NCBI RefSeq assembly: GCF_949987535.1
Contig: NC_080068.1
Location: 80,191,254 to 80,255,253 of the forward strand
Direction: 5' to 3'
DNA: 64,000 nucleotides
Source of the DNA: Balaenoptera acutorostrata
Taxonomy: Eukaryota; Chordata; Mammalia; Artiodactyla; Balaenopteridae
Shown here piece after piece: positions 22,492-35,244 of this stretch. The position numbers and the translations under genes are program-made. Each line of letters starts with the position of its first letter. Position 1 is the stretch's first letter. A model generated the notes under the pieces. The model did not search any database. It saw only the letters and a program-made list of their open reading frames with translations, and had not been told where the DNA came from.

Positions 22492-22806
22492 TGGGCTTCC
22501 CTGGTGGCGCAGTGGTTGAGAATCTGCCTGCCAGTGCAGGGGACACGGGTTCGAGCCCTGGTCTGGGAGGATCCCACGTGCCGCGGAGCAGCTGGGCCCG
22601 TGAGCCACAACTACTGAGCCTGCGCGTTTGGAGCCTGTGCTCCGCAACAAGAGAGGCCGCGATAGTGAGAGACCCGCACACTGCGATGAAGAGTGGCCCC
22701 CGCTCACCGCAACTAGAGAAAGCCCTCGCACAGAAACGAAGACCCAACACAGCCATAAATAAACAGATAAGTAAATAAATAAAATTTTAAAAATAAATAA
22801 ATAAAT
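22492..22806 (+). mobile_element. CHR-type SINE with a perfect 14-bp target-site duplication
   Basis: The head is gggcttccctggtggcgcag with B box ggttcgagccc. The body has only one gccacaactactga unit and ends in a (taaa)n tail. aaaaccagtggcct occurs at 22478-22491 and again at 22807-22820 without mismatch. This is probably a young insertion. Confidence 0.97.
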
Positions 22807-25349
22807 AAAACCAGTGGCCTCCAAAATGCCTTGTCAAGCAAGGCAGATGGTGCGACCCCACAACAAACATCAAGGCTCTAAGGCAAGAACTTGAGATACA
22901 AGACCAAACTCTTTTATTAAATAAGTGTCTGCAAACCCACGTTTAAGAGTTTCTGGGGCTAGGAGAAACCAGGACTAAATGAGATCAAAATGTAATTTTG
23001 CAGAAGCGTCATCTCATCGCCATCTAACGTGGATGTGAGCTGCAACCTGGACTGCAGCCTAATAATGTTCAGGTCTGATTATGTCACCGCACGGGGCGTG
23101 TTGCGGCTGCCTGCCCCGGTTCTGCTCTATTAGCCACTGCCTGCACGGACAAAGTGCTCCTCCAGCTGCCACCATCGCCTGAAAACTTAGGAAGGCAAGG
23201 AAGGCTAGGAGGCTGGGAGTCTCAGTAATTCAATGACGCCCAAACCTGTAGAGATTTTAGAAAAACTGCACTCAATATCTAATTTTTTTTTTATAACCAA
23301 CATGTAGTATTTGTTTAACTAGGAAAATATCTTTTAAAAATATCTTCAATGATAATCAATTAAAACTCAAAATTCACTGTGTTATCATTATGCCGATGTA
23401 GTATCTGCAACATTAAATTATATGACTCAGTCCAATAAGCAATATAGTGCTGACCAAAACCCATGGTTGTGGTGAGTCAGCCTGCCGTCCTGCATCAGGC
23501 TGCTCCGTCATCATTTGTAACGGGGGAAATGGCCTTGCAGACGGTGCTGCAGAGGACTGAGGGCCCGGGAGAGAGGCCACGCATTTCAGGCCCAACACCA
23601 CTGAAAATCAGCTGTTTCACTTTTGAGGAAATCACAATTCAGCTTCCAATGGTCTACAATGAAGTGCAACAAGTTTAGATGACGTGGTTTGATTCTTTCT
23701 TGAACGCAGTGCTCCCGGAATAGTAATAAATATTTGATCCATATATTCAAAAGCCAGGAAAAAGGCTTATCCATAGTAAGAACCTCCTCCTATATGCTCC
23801 TCTCATTTCTTTCCCAAAAAGCACGCAATTCAGCCTGAATTCCTGATCAACTGCAAGAGCCACTTCCAGCTGCAATTTAACCTTCCTTTAAAAGTAACTG
23901 AAAAAAAAAAAAAAAAAAAGCGATAAAATGACTGCCTCTCTAGTGCACTCCTGGTTGGTTCTTATCTAATCTTGCTTCTGTATTTAATGATTCTGTGCCC
24001 CCCATGCCACCCCAACAAAACTAACTAAATGTTTTTAGGCCATTCATGATCAGGCTCTTATTGTTGATTATTTTTCTCAGCAATACAGGTACTGTATGCA
24101 CTGACGCAATGCTTCCTAAATGATATTTAGCAAGTTTATTATGCTTTCACCACCAAGATAAGCATATGTTGGACTTTACAGAGCTAAGGAGAGGAATAAA
24201 TTCAAACAGTAAAAATAAGAGCCCACACAGGATAGAACCCTGCTGGATGAAACAAGGAAGCAGCAAATGAGGATGCTGGCAAGGGCTAGTGAACAAGGGC
24301 AAGGTGTTCCAGGTACCTTAGGAAACCCTTCCCTGCCCATTCTAGTCTGCCTGGTCACCATTTACACGGCTTTACAAAAGCTTTGTCACTGTGGCAATCT
24401 GATCTTGTCTCATCAGTTACAGTCACGATTCCTCCCAACGGTCCCAAGAAGCCAGCCAGCATCCTTCCCATTTTAGAACTACGCCCTGATTTTCCGTAGC
24501 TGCCATCTGCAAGAAGACTGGCCAGGAAAAGCATTAAGGTTTATGACCTACATGATGAATATCAGTGCCTTTTTACTTTTCAACAAAAATCCCCACCAAC
24601 ATACACACGATTATAAGCGCTGTGCTCCAAAGCTGTCATTTAGTCGATGGAACACTCAGCGATGCCATCACTATTACATCTCTTCTAGACATCTGCCTTT
24701 AGAATTACCTTCAAGAACATAAAAGAAAATGGTAGAAAAATAGACTTGGAAGAAAACTTAGCATTCACTGCTCTAAACTCCCCTCACCATGGCATCCCTT
24801 TCCATAGCAGCCTCATGGGATAAGCTGTCTCTCTCAGCTTCAATACTGGGCACTGGAGAGCCCACTACACCCATAAGTAGACAATTCCAAGTGCTCAACT
24901 ACTCTCTTATCAAAAGGTCTTATTACTTTGTACTTGACTCTTGTTTTTGGTCAAAGATGACATACGTATATGGACAATGAACCTTATTCACCAGATTTGG
25001 TGTCTTAACTTTCAGCTCTATACAAACATCACAATAAAAGATGAAGATCTGCAATCAAGGAGGAAGTTAATTCCAAAATTGCTCTGGACAGGGCCAGCAT
25101 GTACTACTTGTACAGCCTCCCTTTTAAAGTGTATGTCCAGATTTCCCAACCAAAATCCTCCTTTTTTTATATCCAGGCAGCTCTCTGCACTCCAAGACCC
25201 GTGCTCTTTGCAGTATACCACCCAGGGTACATAAAACTCAGCTCCTTAGCTACTTTGCAAATAATATTTATTGGTTCAAATGACTATGGAAACAGGAAAT
25301 GAACAGAATCTAAACTTTCAAAGTTCATGGCTTATTTTGACACTAACAT

Positions 25350-25490
25350 AACCCTGGGCTTCTCTGAGCATTAGTTTCCTCTTCAGGCTATACCTGCCTT
25401 CTAGAGCTGTCACCAGGATTAAATGAGTCTGTCCTTATAAAACCTTGATATCTGTACAGGTAGAGCACAGCTAACTTGAAGTCTAGTTCT
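25350..25490 (+). repeat. MIR-like fragment
   Basis: The segments cttctctgagcattagtttc and 'gctgtcaccaggattaaat', followed by a gtacaggtagagcac tail, resemble the 3' half of MIR. Confidence 0.5.
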
Positions 25491-25940
25491 CTATTTTTCA
25501 GGTTACCTGCCACTCACTAAAAACGCACATAGAGTTAGGTTATGAACTTTAATGATTTAGGTAGGATCAGTTCATACCTAGTACCAGGCAAAGACTATGG
25601 TTGAGGACAAAGCAGGGGGAGAGAGAGAAAGAGGAAAACAAAAAACGCTTTTCAGAGAGTTAAAGCTTACATTTGAAGGATGTCTCTCAGAAGATTTAAC
25701 TTAATACAATTGGCGAGATTATCATTAAATCTCCAGAAAGTGAAAAGTACTAACTTTGCTTTGGAAAAGTAACAGGTATTTAATATGCATGTGTGTATGT
25801 ATGTATGTTAGAGTACATTGCCTTTTTCGTTTTTTTTTTTTTTAAAGAATAACACGCTTATGTCTGATATGCTTCACTTCAGAGTCGGGACAAATTAAAT
25901 CATCATCAGGCCTGTTAAATATAAAAAATGGCAAACCAAC

Positions 25941-26126
25941 CTTGCAGCTTCTGATTTTCCTTCTCCATCCTGAGAAGCAGTATCTGTTGTAGAATGGCCT
26001 TTTGCCACAGCTCTCGAAGTTCACGAGATGTCCTTTTCTTTTCCTCTGGGACAGGGCCAAAGGGTCCATCTTCACAAACTGGTTCTAGGGGAGATCGTGG
26101 GGGAAGCTCTCCCAGCTCTGAATAAT
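25941..26126 (-). CDS. TBC1D1: TBC1D1 exon D: linker and helical segment before the TBC domain
   Basis: This 186-nt exon is in phase 1 at both ends. It encodes (D)YSELGELPPRSPLEPV, CEDGPFGPVPEEKKR, then a charged helical run TSRELRELWQKAILQQ and ILLLRMEKENQKLQ. The heptad-like leucines and charge pattern suggest a coiled-coil or helical bundle continuing into exon E. The acceptor is a short clean tract (TTTTTCCTCCCCAG). The donor is CAAG/GTTGGT, which lacks the usual A at +3 and +4 and so looks weak. A LINE copy sits about 40 nt upstream of this acceptor on the transcript. Identity is certain from the match to known TBC1D1 sequence. Confidence 0.96.
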
Positions 26127-26165
26127 CTGGGGAGGAAAAAGGATATTTCAGAATGGTCATTTTTC

Positions 26166-26968
26166 TTTTTTTTCCTTTTCTTTCTCTTTATTTTGTTTTC
26201 TTTTTGTAAGTGAAGTACAGTTGCTGTACAATATTATATAAGTTACAGGTGTATAATATAGTGATTCACAATTTTTATAATTTTTTTTAATTAATTTATT
26301 TTTTATTGGAGTATAATTGCTTTACAGTGTTGTGTTAGTTTCTGCTCTACAGCAAAGTGAATCAGTTATACATATATATATATCCCCTCTTTTTTAGATT
26401 TCCTTCCCATTTAGGTCACCACAGAGCACTGAGTAGAGTTCCCTGTGCTGTACAGTAGGTTCTCATTAGTTATCTATTTTATACATATTAGTGTATATAC
26501 GTCAATCCCAATCTCCCAATTCATCCCACTCTTCCTCCCCCCCCGCCCCTTGGTAACCATAAGTTTGTTTTCTAATCTGTGTGATTCACAATTTTTAAAG
26601 CTTATACTCCATTTATAGTTAATATAAAATATCGGCTATATTCCCTGTGTTGTATAATATATCCTTGTAGCTTATTTTATACATAATAGTTTGTAGCCCT
26701 TATTCCTCTTCCCCCTCATTCCCCCTCCCCGCTGATAACCACTAGTTTGTTCTCTATCTGTGTGTCTGCTTCATTTTTGTTATATTCACTTGTTTGTTGT
26801 ATTTTCTGGATTCTACATAAGTGAGATCATACAGTATTTGTCTTTCTCTGTCTGACTTATTTCGCTTAGCATAACGCCCTCCAAGTCCATCCGTGTTGCT
26901 GCAAATGGCAAAAATTCATTCTTTTTTATGACTGAATAGTATTCCATTGTATACATATATACCACATC
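26166..26968 (-). mobile_element. 5'-truncated L1 just upstream of the exon D acceptor
   Basis: A T-rich start on plus (the L1 poly-A end) and an end at gaatagtattccattgtata mark an L1 3' fragment in gene-sense orientation. The duplication cagaatggtcatttttc is present at 26149-26165 and 26969-26985. It contains a second L1 fragment (26277-26580). Its A-rich 3' end lies about 40 nt before the exon D acceptor on the transcript. Confidence 0.92.
26277..26580 (-). mobile_element. Inner L1 3' fragment nested in the L1 above
   Basis: The sequence attggagtataattgcttta, cagtgttgtgttagtttctg ... ggtcaccacagagcactgag is the same L1 3' family as at 20266-20640. It is flanked by an exact 16-bp duplication gtgattcacaattttt at 26261-26276 and 26581-26596, proving it inserted into the older L1. 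Confidence 0.93.
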
Positions 26969-27239
26969 CAGAATGGTCATTTTTCAATAAAAATTTATAT
27001 TTAAACATAGTGCCTGATCAGAAAATTCTGCTCATTCAGATATTACACAATGATATCACCAAATTTAAAAATCAAGTTTTAATATGCATTGAAAAAACTA
27101 CACCTGAGCCACAAACATCAAACAAATTATACATCAAATAGTAAGCAAAAGTCGCATCAGCTGAGGAAATGTTCAAAGATATCCACTTCGTAAGGTATAA
27201 TACTTTATCTTCTTCTGAGTTAATGAGTGTATTATTGAT

Positions 27240-27485
27240 AACAACAGCAAACATTCATACAGTGCTTTATACCAGACTGTTCTGAGGGTTTTATATATAA
27301 TAGTTTATTTAACACTCAACCACCCTAACATGTAGGTACGGTAACTATTCAGTTTTAAAGAGAAGCAAACTAAAGCACAGGAGTTTACGTGCCTTGCCCA
27401 GTGCCACAAAGCTGGAAAATCGTAGAGCCAGGGTTGGAACCCAAGCAGTCTGGCTTTTATGTACATTCTTAACCACTGTGTTGTA
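27240..27485 (-). repeat. MIR SINE
   Basis: Plus-strand 'gtgccttgcccagtgccaca', then gccagggttggaacccaagc and agtctggctttt is the inverted MIR core, continuing to ttcttaaccactgtgttgta. Confidence 0.88.
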
Positions 27486-27549
27486 TATAAGGCTAGGTGT
27501 TTTTTAAAAAGATTAAAACTTACTTAACAGCCAAGAGTAACAGTGACCA

Positions 27550-27720
27550 TTAATAAATCCTCTACCAAGTGCTGGGCACCACGCCAGGTGTTTTATATGG
27601 ACAGACTCATTTCATCCTGATGCCAACTCCAGAAGGCAAGTATTAGCCTGAAGAGAAAACTATGGTTCAGAGAAGCCAAGTAATTTGCCCAGGGTGAGAC
27701 AATGAATAAGTTCATGCTTT
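27550..27720 (-). repeat. MIR SINE
   Basis: Inverted MIR: 'agtgctgggcaccacgccag', then 'agagaagccaagtaatttgc' and ccagggtgag. Confidence 0.75.
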
Positions 27721-28484
27721 CTGTAGATACCCCTCCAATTTAGATATGCCTACAATTCAAATGTCTCCTATGCCATCAATTTTCAAATTTCTATTTCTTA
27801 GTTGAAATCTCTTTACAGTTCAGGAATTTGTGCCTTTCCCAACTGCAGACACTCTGCTGCTGGTACAGTGTTGTTGTATCTCACTAATAACTTATGGACA
27901 CGCACAGAGACCACCCCACTGGTTCACTATGAAACTAGAGAAGTTCCCATACAAGTGGACCTCATCTGACACAGTGCATTCTTAACACATGCCGTGAAAA
28001 GCCCCGCGCAAGCAACCTGAGTCTCACAACCCCCTTGTAAGACAATACACTACCTCTTCCATTCAACAGCTCCAACACAATTCCATGTTATGGCTAATTT
28101 ATAGAACAGTCATCACCATTGCTCTTTATCTAAAGCTGGGTTTGTTTTCCTGCTATGAAATCAAGTACAAGCTACAAAGTGTTTAATTTCCTAATGTAAC
28201 TTGTCCATCTTAACTCCTCTTGAAAGTACAGGATTTTTAAACAAATGATAAGACATTAAGAATGCCTTATAATCTCTGTAAGCATTTAAATGCTTATCAT
28301 CACATTTTTATTTATGTTTATTTCATTATGACCCTGTTAAACAAATGAATTAAAATTCTACTTCTTTTGGAGGTAATAGACCATTTATGCTCGTTACAGG
28401 AGGATGCTCACGTGTAATGGTCAATATAAAAGCAAGAATTAAAATTGTCTATATTGTATGATCTCAATTTTATAAGTATTAGGA

Positions 28485-28740
28485 GAGGCAGTACAGTTCC
28501 GTGATTAATAGGTCAGGCTCTGGAGCCCGGCTGCCTGGTTTTTAATCGAGACTCTGCATTTATGGATTTTGTGATCTTTAGCAAGTTGCTTAACCTCTTT
28601 GTGCCTCAATTTCCCAATCTGTTAATGGGAATAACAGCACCTCCCTCATAGTGGTGTTATAGGGATTGAGTTAATACATACCATACAACCCACCTAAAAC
28701 AGGGTCCAACACACAGTAATACAGTGAACATTAGCTCTTA
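28485..28740 (+). repeat. MIR SINE, nearly full length
   Basis: Plus-oriented MIR: ggctctggagcccggctgcc, tggtttttaatcgagactct, then gcaagttgcttaacctcttt and gtgcctcaatttcccaatct. Confidence 0.9.
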
Positions 28741-28814
28741 TTGTTTGCTAGCACATATTCATTAAGGGCACAGAAAAAAATACTGGAAGGAAACGCATCA
28801 AAATTTAGTCACTC

Positions 28815-28930
28815 AACATTGTAAGCTCTGAGAAGGCTAGAACCTTGCCACCTTGTCGACGGGGGTCTGTCCAACACCAAGCAGTCCCTGGCACCCAGCA
28901 GATGCTTGATAAATAACTGTTGAATAAAAG
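28815..28930 (-). repeat. L2 LINE 3' end
   Basis: Plus-strand 'cagtccctggcacccagcag', then atgcttgataaataactgtt and gaataaa is the inverted L2 terminal pattern. Confidence 0.7.
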
Positions 28931-29969
28931 AAGAGATAGGTAGGTACTGGGTTTGGTGTGCTTGAAGTTCTTCTTTGTATTTCCTGTATTTTCTAAATGT
29001 GTGATAATAAACATTTTTATAATCAAAAAATTAAAGAAAATGCAAACCTGTTCTGATTTAAATCAAAGATTAAAAAATGTTCTCTTGCAAAACACTCAGA
29101 AGACAAATCACCCCTCACAACCTGTATACTCAGGATTACTCACTATTGAACACAATATAGTCTAAATTAATCCCTTTTTCAAAAGGAACTTTAGTCAGTA
29201 TTCTTATTTAATCTTACTCTGCAGCTTGAAGTCTTCTACTTGAGCCCTTTCCCTTTATTTTGTTTTTGTTTTGTTTTCCTCTTTTACCATCTTGGCTGTT
29301 GAAACTCTGCTGGACCCTGCAGTTATGATTCAAGTTCTGCTTTATCTCATACTGGAAGTATTTACACTCCCTCTGGTTCGTAGAAGATTCTTGTTCCCAA
29401 AAAGTGATTCCTGTGAGCTGTCGGGGCCAATGTGGCAGGCGCAGGAGTGGTGGTTAGAGAAGCATTTCAACGGACCTTCACGTGTATAATGGAAAGAACC
29501 CAGGGACCGTCCCGTCAACAGAGCATCGGGTGGACTTAATCTGGAGATTCCTTCCCATTCTTAAACCCTGCCAGTAAGACAAGGGCTCATCTCTCCTAGT
29601 CTCCTTCCTCAAACTGCATCTTTCCTGTCTGCCTCAGCCTTTCTCCTCCCGAGTGTCTTGAAAATTCCTACCATGTTAACTTTCAAACTGCGGAGCAATA
29701 AACAGAGCAGCTGTGCCTCAGGCTGGGCTGATGGAACACGTCTAGGAGTTCTGGCTGTTTGGTCCCTGGATCTACTTACTCTCTGCCAACTAAGCTGATG
29801 ACAAGAACCACAGTCTATAGATGCTTATGAAGCTCCAGGTTTTGCTATTTTCCTATTCAGATAAATTAGATCTGCAAAGAGTCCAAGCATTGTTTGGTGA
29901 TGACGCCTGTGAGGTTTAAGACATAAACTGCCTCCCTAGGGTTCTCTACTTTCGCCTTCCTTTTCTTAT

Positions 29970-30185
29970 TATTAATCACGGCCCAGTTCGTTGAGCTCTT
30001 ACCACGTGATGGGTCCTCGGCACAGATAAGCCTGTCTGACTGTCACAACCACCTCATGAGATAGGTGATGTTATCCCCTTTCTACAGCCGAAATAACTAA
30101 GGTGCAGTGAGGTTTTGTAACACGGCCAAGGTCACACCTCTGCTAAGAGTCAGAGCCACAATTTGAACCAAGGTATGTTTTCCTC
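29970..30185 (-). repeat. MIR SINE
   Basis: Inverted MIR: 'gagctcttaccacgtgatgg', then acaaccacctcatgagatag and 'acggccaaggtcacacct'. Confidence 0.78.
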
Positions 30186-30204
30186 CAAAGTAAAAAACGC
30201 TTAC

Positions 30205-30350
30205 CCAGTGCCTCTAACTTCCAGGTGCACAAGCATCACGTGGGTATCGTGCTGAAATGCAGATTCTGACTCAGTCTGAGGGAAGCCTGAGAGTCTGCAT
30301 TTCCATTAAGTTCCCAGGTGATGCCACCATTGCTCGTCTCAAAACATACT
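30205..30350. repeat. MER20-like hAT-Charlie remnant
   Basis: The segments 'cagtgcctctaacttccagg', 'tgctgaaatgcagattctga' and cattaagttcccaggtgatg, then 'gctcgtctcaaaacatactc', follow the non-autonomous hAT element order. Confidence 0.6.
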
Positions 30351-30659
30351 CCGAACGGCGGGCTCCACATCACGTTTTTACTCTTCACTCCCTCACGTAA
30401 CCTTAGGTACTTATTATCATCACAGCTCTTCGTTTTCTTTCGCTGTGACTGCTAGAACCCAGTCCAAATGCTGCTGTCAGCTGCCTGAATTCAGGCCTTC
30501 ACACATGGTCAGAGCTCATCCCAATCTTGGTCAGGGTACCAAGGCCCCTTGCAGAATACAAAGATGGGTTAGGAGCACTGGTGTTAATTTCACCTCTGAA
30601 TTCACTAAATAAAGGCTAATCCACTGTAAAGGTCAGCAAATAAACCTAACAATTTACAG

Positions 30660-30882
30660 CAGGGTTTCTCTAACCCAGCACTACTGACACTTTGGGCTGG
30701 CTAATTCTTTGTCATGGGGGACTGTTCTGTGCATTGTAGCATGTTTATCAGCACCCCTGGGCACCACCTACTAGATGACAATAATATCCGCCCATGCCAG
30801 CAGCGACCATCAAAAATGCCCAGACATTGCTAAATGTCCCCTGGGGAGAAGGGGGAACAAAATCATCCCCAGTGAGAACCTG
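30660..30882 (-). mobile_element. MER5A-type hAT DNA transposon remnant
   Basis: It has inverted ends cagggtttctc and gtgagaacctg. Internal text ctgacactttgggctggcta, attctttgtcatgggggact, 'ctgtgcattgtagcatgttt' and gacattgctaaatgtcccct is the reverse of MER5A. No transposase frame is present. Confidence 0.85.
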
Positions 30883-33104
30883 AATCAGAATAAAATACCC
30901 ATCACTTACTCTCTCCTAAACCCTGGGAAGGGGTAAAATATATCCCCTTTGCCCCAGTTTATTTTATGTGGTAACAATTACGGATGTTATAGTCTATAAT
31001 TAACAATTTTAAAAAATATACTATTTTTTGTTCATATTAAGAGTAGCCTAGTTACAAAGTAGTCAGTAATTTACAAAAGGGGGATAGATAAATATGTTTA
31101 TTCTAAATGTGGCCTGGCTAATCTTATCAATGCCAAAAGACCCAGATTTGGGACAAGGCTATAGCTTTGTGATCAGTCCTCTTTCACACGTGCGTGTGCA
31201 TACGTGTTTGGGGTGCAGTCTTATGAGATGTGTACTCATGTACACAGGGGGCTGAATGGAGCGGCAGGGGGAGGATACCAACGTGAAAATGTTGGACAGC
31301 TGTTGACTGAGAACCTTGTTCTAATAATAAATACGTTCACTGTTTTAACTTGGATCATTCCTAAGCCATTTACACTAGTATTTGTTGAGTCTCTTATATG
31401 TACCCAGGATGTGATGTGCTCAGTGGTCTAAGAAAGGCTTTGCTGTCTCTAATATTCTCCAGAACAACAGTGGGGATCTGGCTTCTGTCCTCGACTTCTA
31501 TTCTTGCTGAGAGGCAGCCGGCTAGAGGCTCAGGTGGAAGAGCGCGCCTCAGTGCAGCTGAGGCTGAACAGGGGGCTGCCCCACCCCTCTCTGTAAACCT
31601 CTGTAAATGCGTACACCTTTTGGGTTCCAGTCCCTCGGGGCAAGATGTGAGAGATGACATTCACCGCCAACTGCCCCAACTGCGGGGACCACAGGCACCG
31701 ACAGACAGCTTTATAAAGTCTGCAAAGCCACAAAACCACAGGGTTGCAGGAACAGGTCAGCCTGGGATTGGCTTTTACTATTCTGACATCTCCTGTAATG
31801 ACAGGATGTAGAAGGCTTAAATTATGTAGACTCTCAGAAACAATGGCCTTCAGTGGGTTCTAAGAATTTTAAAACCAGCCATAATTCAGGGGCCCTAAGA
31901 GACAACTGCCTGCGTCTAAATCACTGCTGTGACATTCTCAATAGAGTCATAAATATGATCTCTGCTGGTGTGTCAATATCGTAGATGCCGAACTGTTCTC
32001 CGACTGCTCTGTGCTGCTGTGTCCTCTCTGCACACACGTGTGTGGGGAAGAGCGTGACATCACACTGTTGGCGTGATAGGGCAGGAGGAAAAGGAACATG
32101 CACACGGCCTCACATCTGTCCAGCCTCCGGCTCTGCAAAGTCTGGAATACAGGCCTCCTTTCCTATGCTTTCACAAGACGCTGATACCAAGGTTGTACTG
32201 CAGTTCTCCTCCCTTTAAAGACATGACATTAAATCACGCATCAGCTGCCCCGTAAGAAAGAGGAGCCCCAGGAAGAAAATGAAGAGACAGACCCTTATTC
32301 TCCAATATTCCGCTTTTTTCTGTCATCCCACAACAGAGCAGTTTATAACTCTCGCCATCCCTCCTGAAAAATCCTGGTCTCCCATGCCAAAAGAAAAAGA
32401 AAATGTTTAAAATTCCAGTTATTCTCAAACTTCTGTTTGAACGACATGAATAGACCTTGGAAACAAGAATTAAAACCGAACACTAAATCTCTGGAGAAAA
32501 GTTAACAACAGCAGGGATTAACATCTGCAGCATCTGTTGTTACCAACAGCTGAAGAAAATTTCTTAAAAAAACAAAGTAAAATGAATGTGTCGATTTAAG
32601 AAAGAAACAGGCAGTCCTCTAATGAATGCTGTCAAACTGTTTACAAAGTGCAAACTTTACCTATACTACAATGGAACACAGATGCCAGGAGAGCAGAGAT
32701 TTCTGCAGTCCCTGCCGTATCCCGTGCCTGGGAAACAGCAGAGGCACATGGAAAAGTCACGAACAAACAGATTCATTTACCCGAGATCTCTCTACACTCT
32801 ACTCTGACTACTTTGGATGTTTTATGGAAAATAACCCAAAAACAAGAACCTTGCTATTTTTCTACAGTTGCATTATATGATGGTCTAGCTATAGGAAAAC
32901 AGAACTTTTAAATAATAACATTCTTTTTTTAAAAGAAATATTTTTAAGTTTTTTCACCTGCTGCTAGAAATCCAGATATGAATATGTCACAGTCCCTCAA
33001 ATTTCAAACAGGGTGATTGGGAGAAGTACACAACTGCTGAGAAATACAAAGAAAATATTCTAGAAGTTCAGCAAAGAAAATGAATTTCTCCTGTGTATCA
33101 GGTC

Positions 33105-33345
33105 AAGGGCATAGGCCCTGGAGCCAGATACCTGCGATCAAATCCCTGCTCCGCCACTCATCTAGCTACTTAACCTCAAACAGGTGGTTTGAACACCTTA
33201 TACCTGTATCCTCATCTGCAAAATCTGCATTCTAGTGCCTCTCAGAGGATTAGTGTGAGCATTAATTAGGCAAACATGTGGAAAAAAAGATAAGCCTGGC
33301 ACAGAGCAAGCATTCGATAAAATGTCAGCTATCCTTCTTCTTATC
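33105..33345 (+). repeat. MIR SINE
   Basis: The segments ggccctggagccagatacct and caaatccctgctccgccact, a 'ctacttaacctcaaac' stretch and a ggcacagagcaagcattcga tail match MIR in plus orientation. Confidence 0.88.
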
Positions 33346-34367
33346 GGCATCAGGTTTTAGGAACTGGTAGCTGTTCTTTAAGGACAAGTAAAATTCAGAC
33401 AGGTGGAAATGACGGGCGCCACGTCTGGTACAGGGAGCTGCATCACAAGGCATGCAGGCGAATATCAGTTATCATGCACGACGGACCCATTCTGCTAATG
33501 ACCAGATGGTGCACGTGCCAACAGAAGAGAAGAATATGGTCAGGCCCAGATGACAGACAGCACTGACTGCCTGGTTACTTCAGGTATTAATTAGTGGGAA
33601 TCATGGAAGATTTGGGGTTTTTACAGTTTTCAAAAGAAAATTTATTTCATTTATGCATTCTTTAGCGTTGGAAAGATATCCCAGCCAGCAGGGAATGGAG
33701 AGCTTGGCAGATTCGACAAATGAAGGGCTATTATAAAACAATGTGAAAAAGTGCTAGGGTTGGGGGGTAAGCTCTGAAGACAGAAGAGCGAGCCAAACTC
33801 TGCCTGAGACGGGGTGCAGCGGGGTGGTGGTGGTGAGGGGATGTGATGGGGAGGCAGGCACACAAGTTTTTTTTTTTTAAGAAAACAGACAAGAAATGCA
33901 GAAACTAAAAACAGCAGCAAGAGCCCTGCAGATCTTTATCCCTATGCCCTACCAAATCAGCCATCTGGGGTGAGTTTCCAAGGCTCTATTAAGATGCGTT
34001 TTGGGCTCAGCCTGGCAAGGAGCTGTGACAACAGCTCACAGCTCGAGGGGAAGCAGGAAGGCGCAGGGCGGGGATGGGGGGCGGGGGGAGAGCCAGACAG
34101 AGGCACGGAGAAGATGACTGAAGGGAAGGCGCACAGCGGGCACTCCTGGGGAGCCGGGGTGGGGGGGGGGGTGGTGGCCAGCCGACAGCGCCCCCGGCTT
34201 CCTCCCTCCCTCCGGAGCTGAGCTGGGAGCACAGGCAAGAAGCACCCCCGTGGGGGGAGGTAGGGCCTGGGAAAGTCAAGGCCTACATAAGCTTGAAAAC
34301 AATCAAGAAAAGGCTGTAGACACATGAAGTTTTATTTAGTGCACTGGATAAAACTACCCTTTGAGAG

Positions 34368-34551
34368 GGACTTCCCTGGTGGTCCAGTGGGTAAGACTCC
34401 ACGCTCCCAACGCAGGGGGCCTGGGTTCGATCCCTGGTGGGGGAACTAGATCCCGCACGCATGCTGCAACCAAGAGTCTACATGCCGCAACTAAAGGTCC
34501 CACGTGCCACAATGAAGACCCCTGGCAGCCAAAAGAAATTAAAAAAAAAAA
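34368..34551 (+). mobile_element. Short CHR/Bov-t type SINE
   Basis: The head gggacttccctggtggtcca carries a B box gggttcgatccctgg. The body is only about 185 bases, ending 'gaagacccctggcagccaaaa' plus A-tail. A weak duplication (accctttgag / atcctttgaa) flanks it. It is probably an older subtype, like the copy at 15336. Confidence 0.9.
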
Positions 34552-35044
34552 ATTATCCTTTGAAATGAATGGCATTTGTTTTTGTATCTGCAAAGGGGAT
34601 AATATTGTACTTTTTGGGAGGGCCGAAGGTCGAGGCTCTCGTTTCTTGATTAAAGACAATAAAACTATAAAGAGGAACAAACATCCAGCCTCAGTCGGCA
34701 TACGAAATGCTGATCTTCGTCACAGTTTGATCTCTTCTATTACCGCTTATATAACCTTGAATTTCAAATTGTGGTTCCTGCAGTTTTATGAGACACATTG
34801 AGGTGGAAAAGAGCCACCACCACCAAAGGCCCTTGGGTCAGGGCCACCAGGACAGGTGAGGGGGTGAGTCCAGGACCCAGGCCTGCCCCCAGGGGACCCC
34901 CCTGCTCACTCTGCTTCCTTCCCCTGGCCTGTGAGGGAAATCGTCAGCACTCAGAGGGGCACGGAGACACAGGGCTGAACGGGGCACTGGAAGGTGACTC
35001 AGCTCAACCCCCCTTCCCTTCCCAACGGGGAAAGTGAGGCCCGC

Positions 35045-35155
35045 ATAGTTCACCCCGAGCGCTTACTTGTGCCAGGCAGCGTGCTTTCCTAGTACCCACA
35101 CATCTCACCCTCACCACCGCCCACTAAGCGAGGACTGCTGTGACAGCCTCGGTGA
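35045..35155 (-). repeat. MIR fragment
   Basis: Inverted MIR end: gcgcttacttgtgccaggca, then gcgtgctttcctagtaccca and 'cctcaccaccgccca'. Confidence 0.55.
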
Positions 35156-35244
35156 CCAAGGCCTGAGACGTGGAGCTGGTTTGCTGGTGGAGCCGGACTG
35201 GCTCATCCCAGGGCCTCGGGGCGATGGGAATGAACACAGAAGAG

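Larger units (their letters stand above)
19360..25940 (-). other. TBC1D1: Intron between exons D and E
   Basis: This 6.6-kb intron contains an L2 remnant at about 19650-19760, a 5'-truncated L1 3' end at 20266-20640, CHR SINEs at 21111-21411 and 22492-22806, a MIR at about 21865-21990, a poly-A run near 23901-23920 and a MIR-like piece at 25350-25490. The interval 22821-25340 is otherwise unassigned. Confidence 0.9.
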
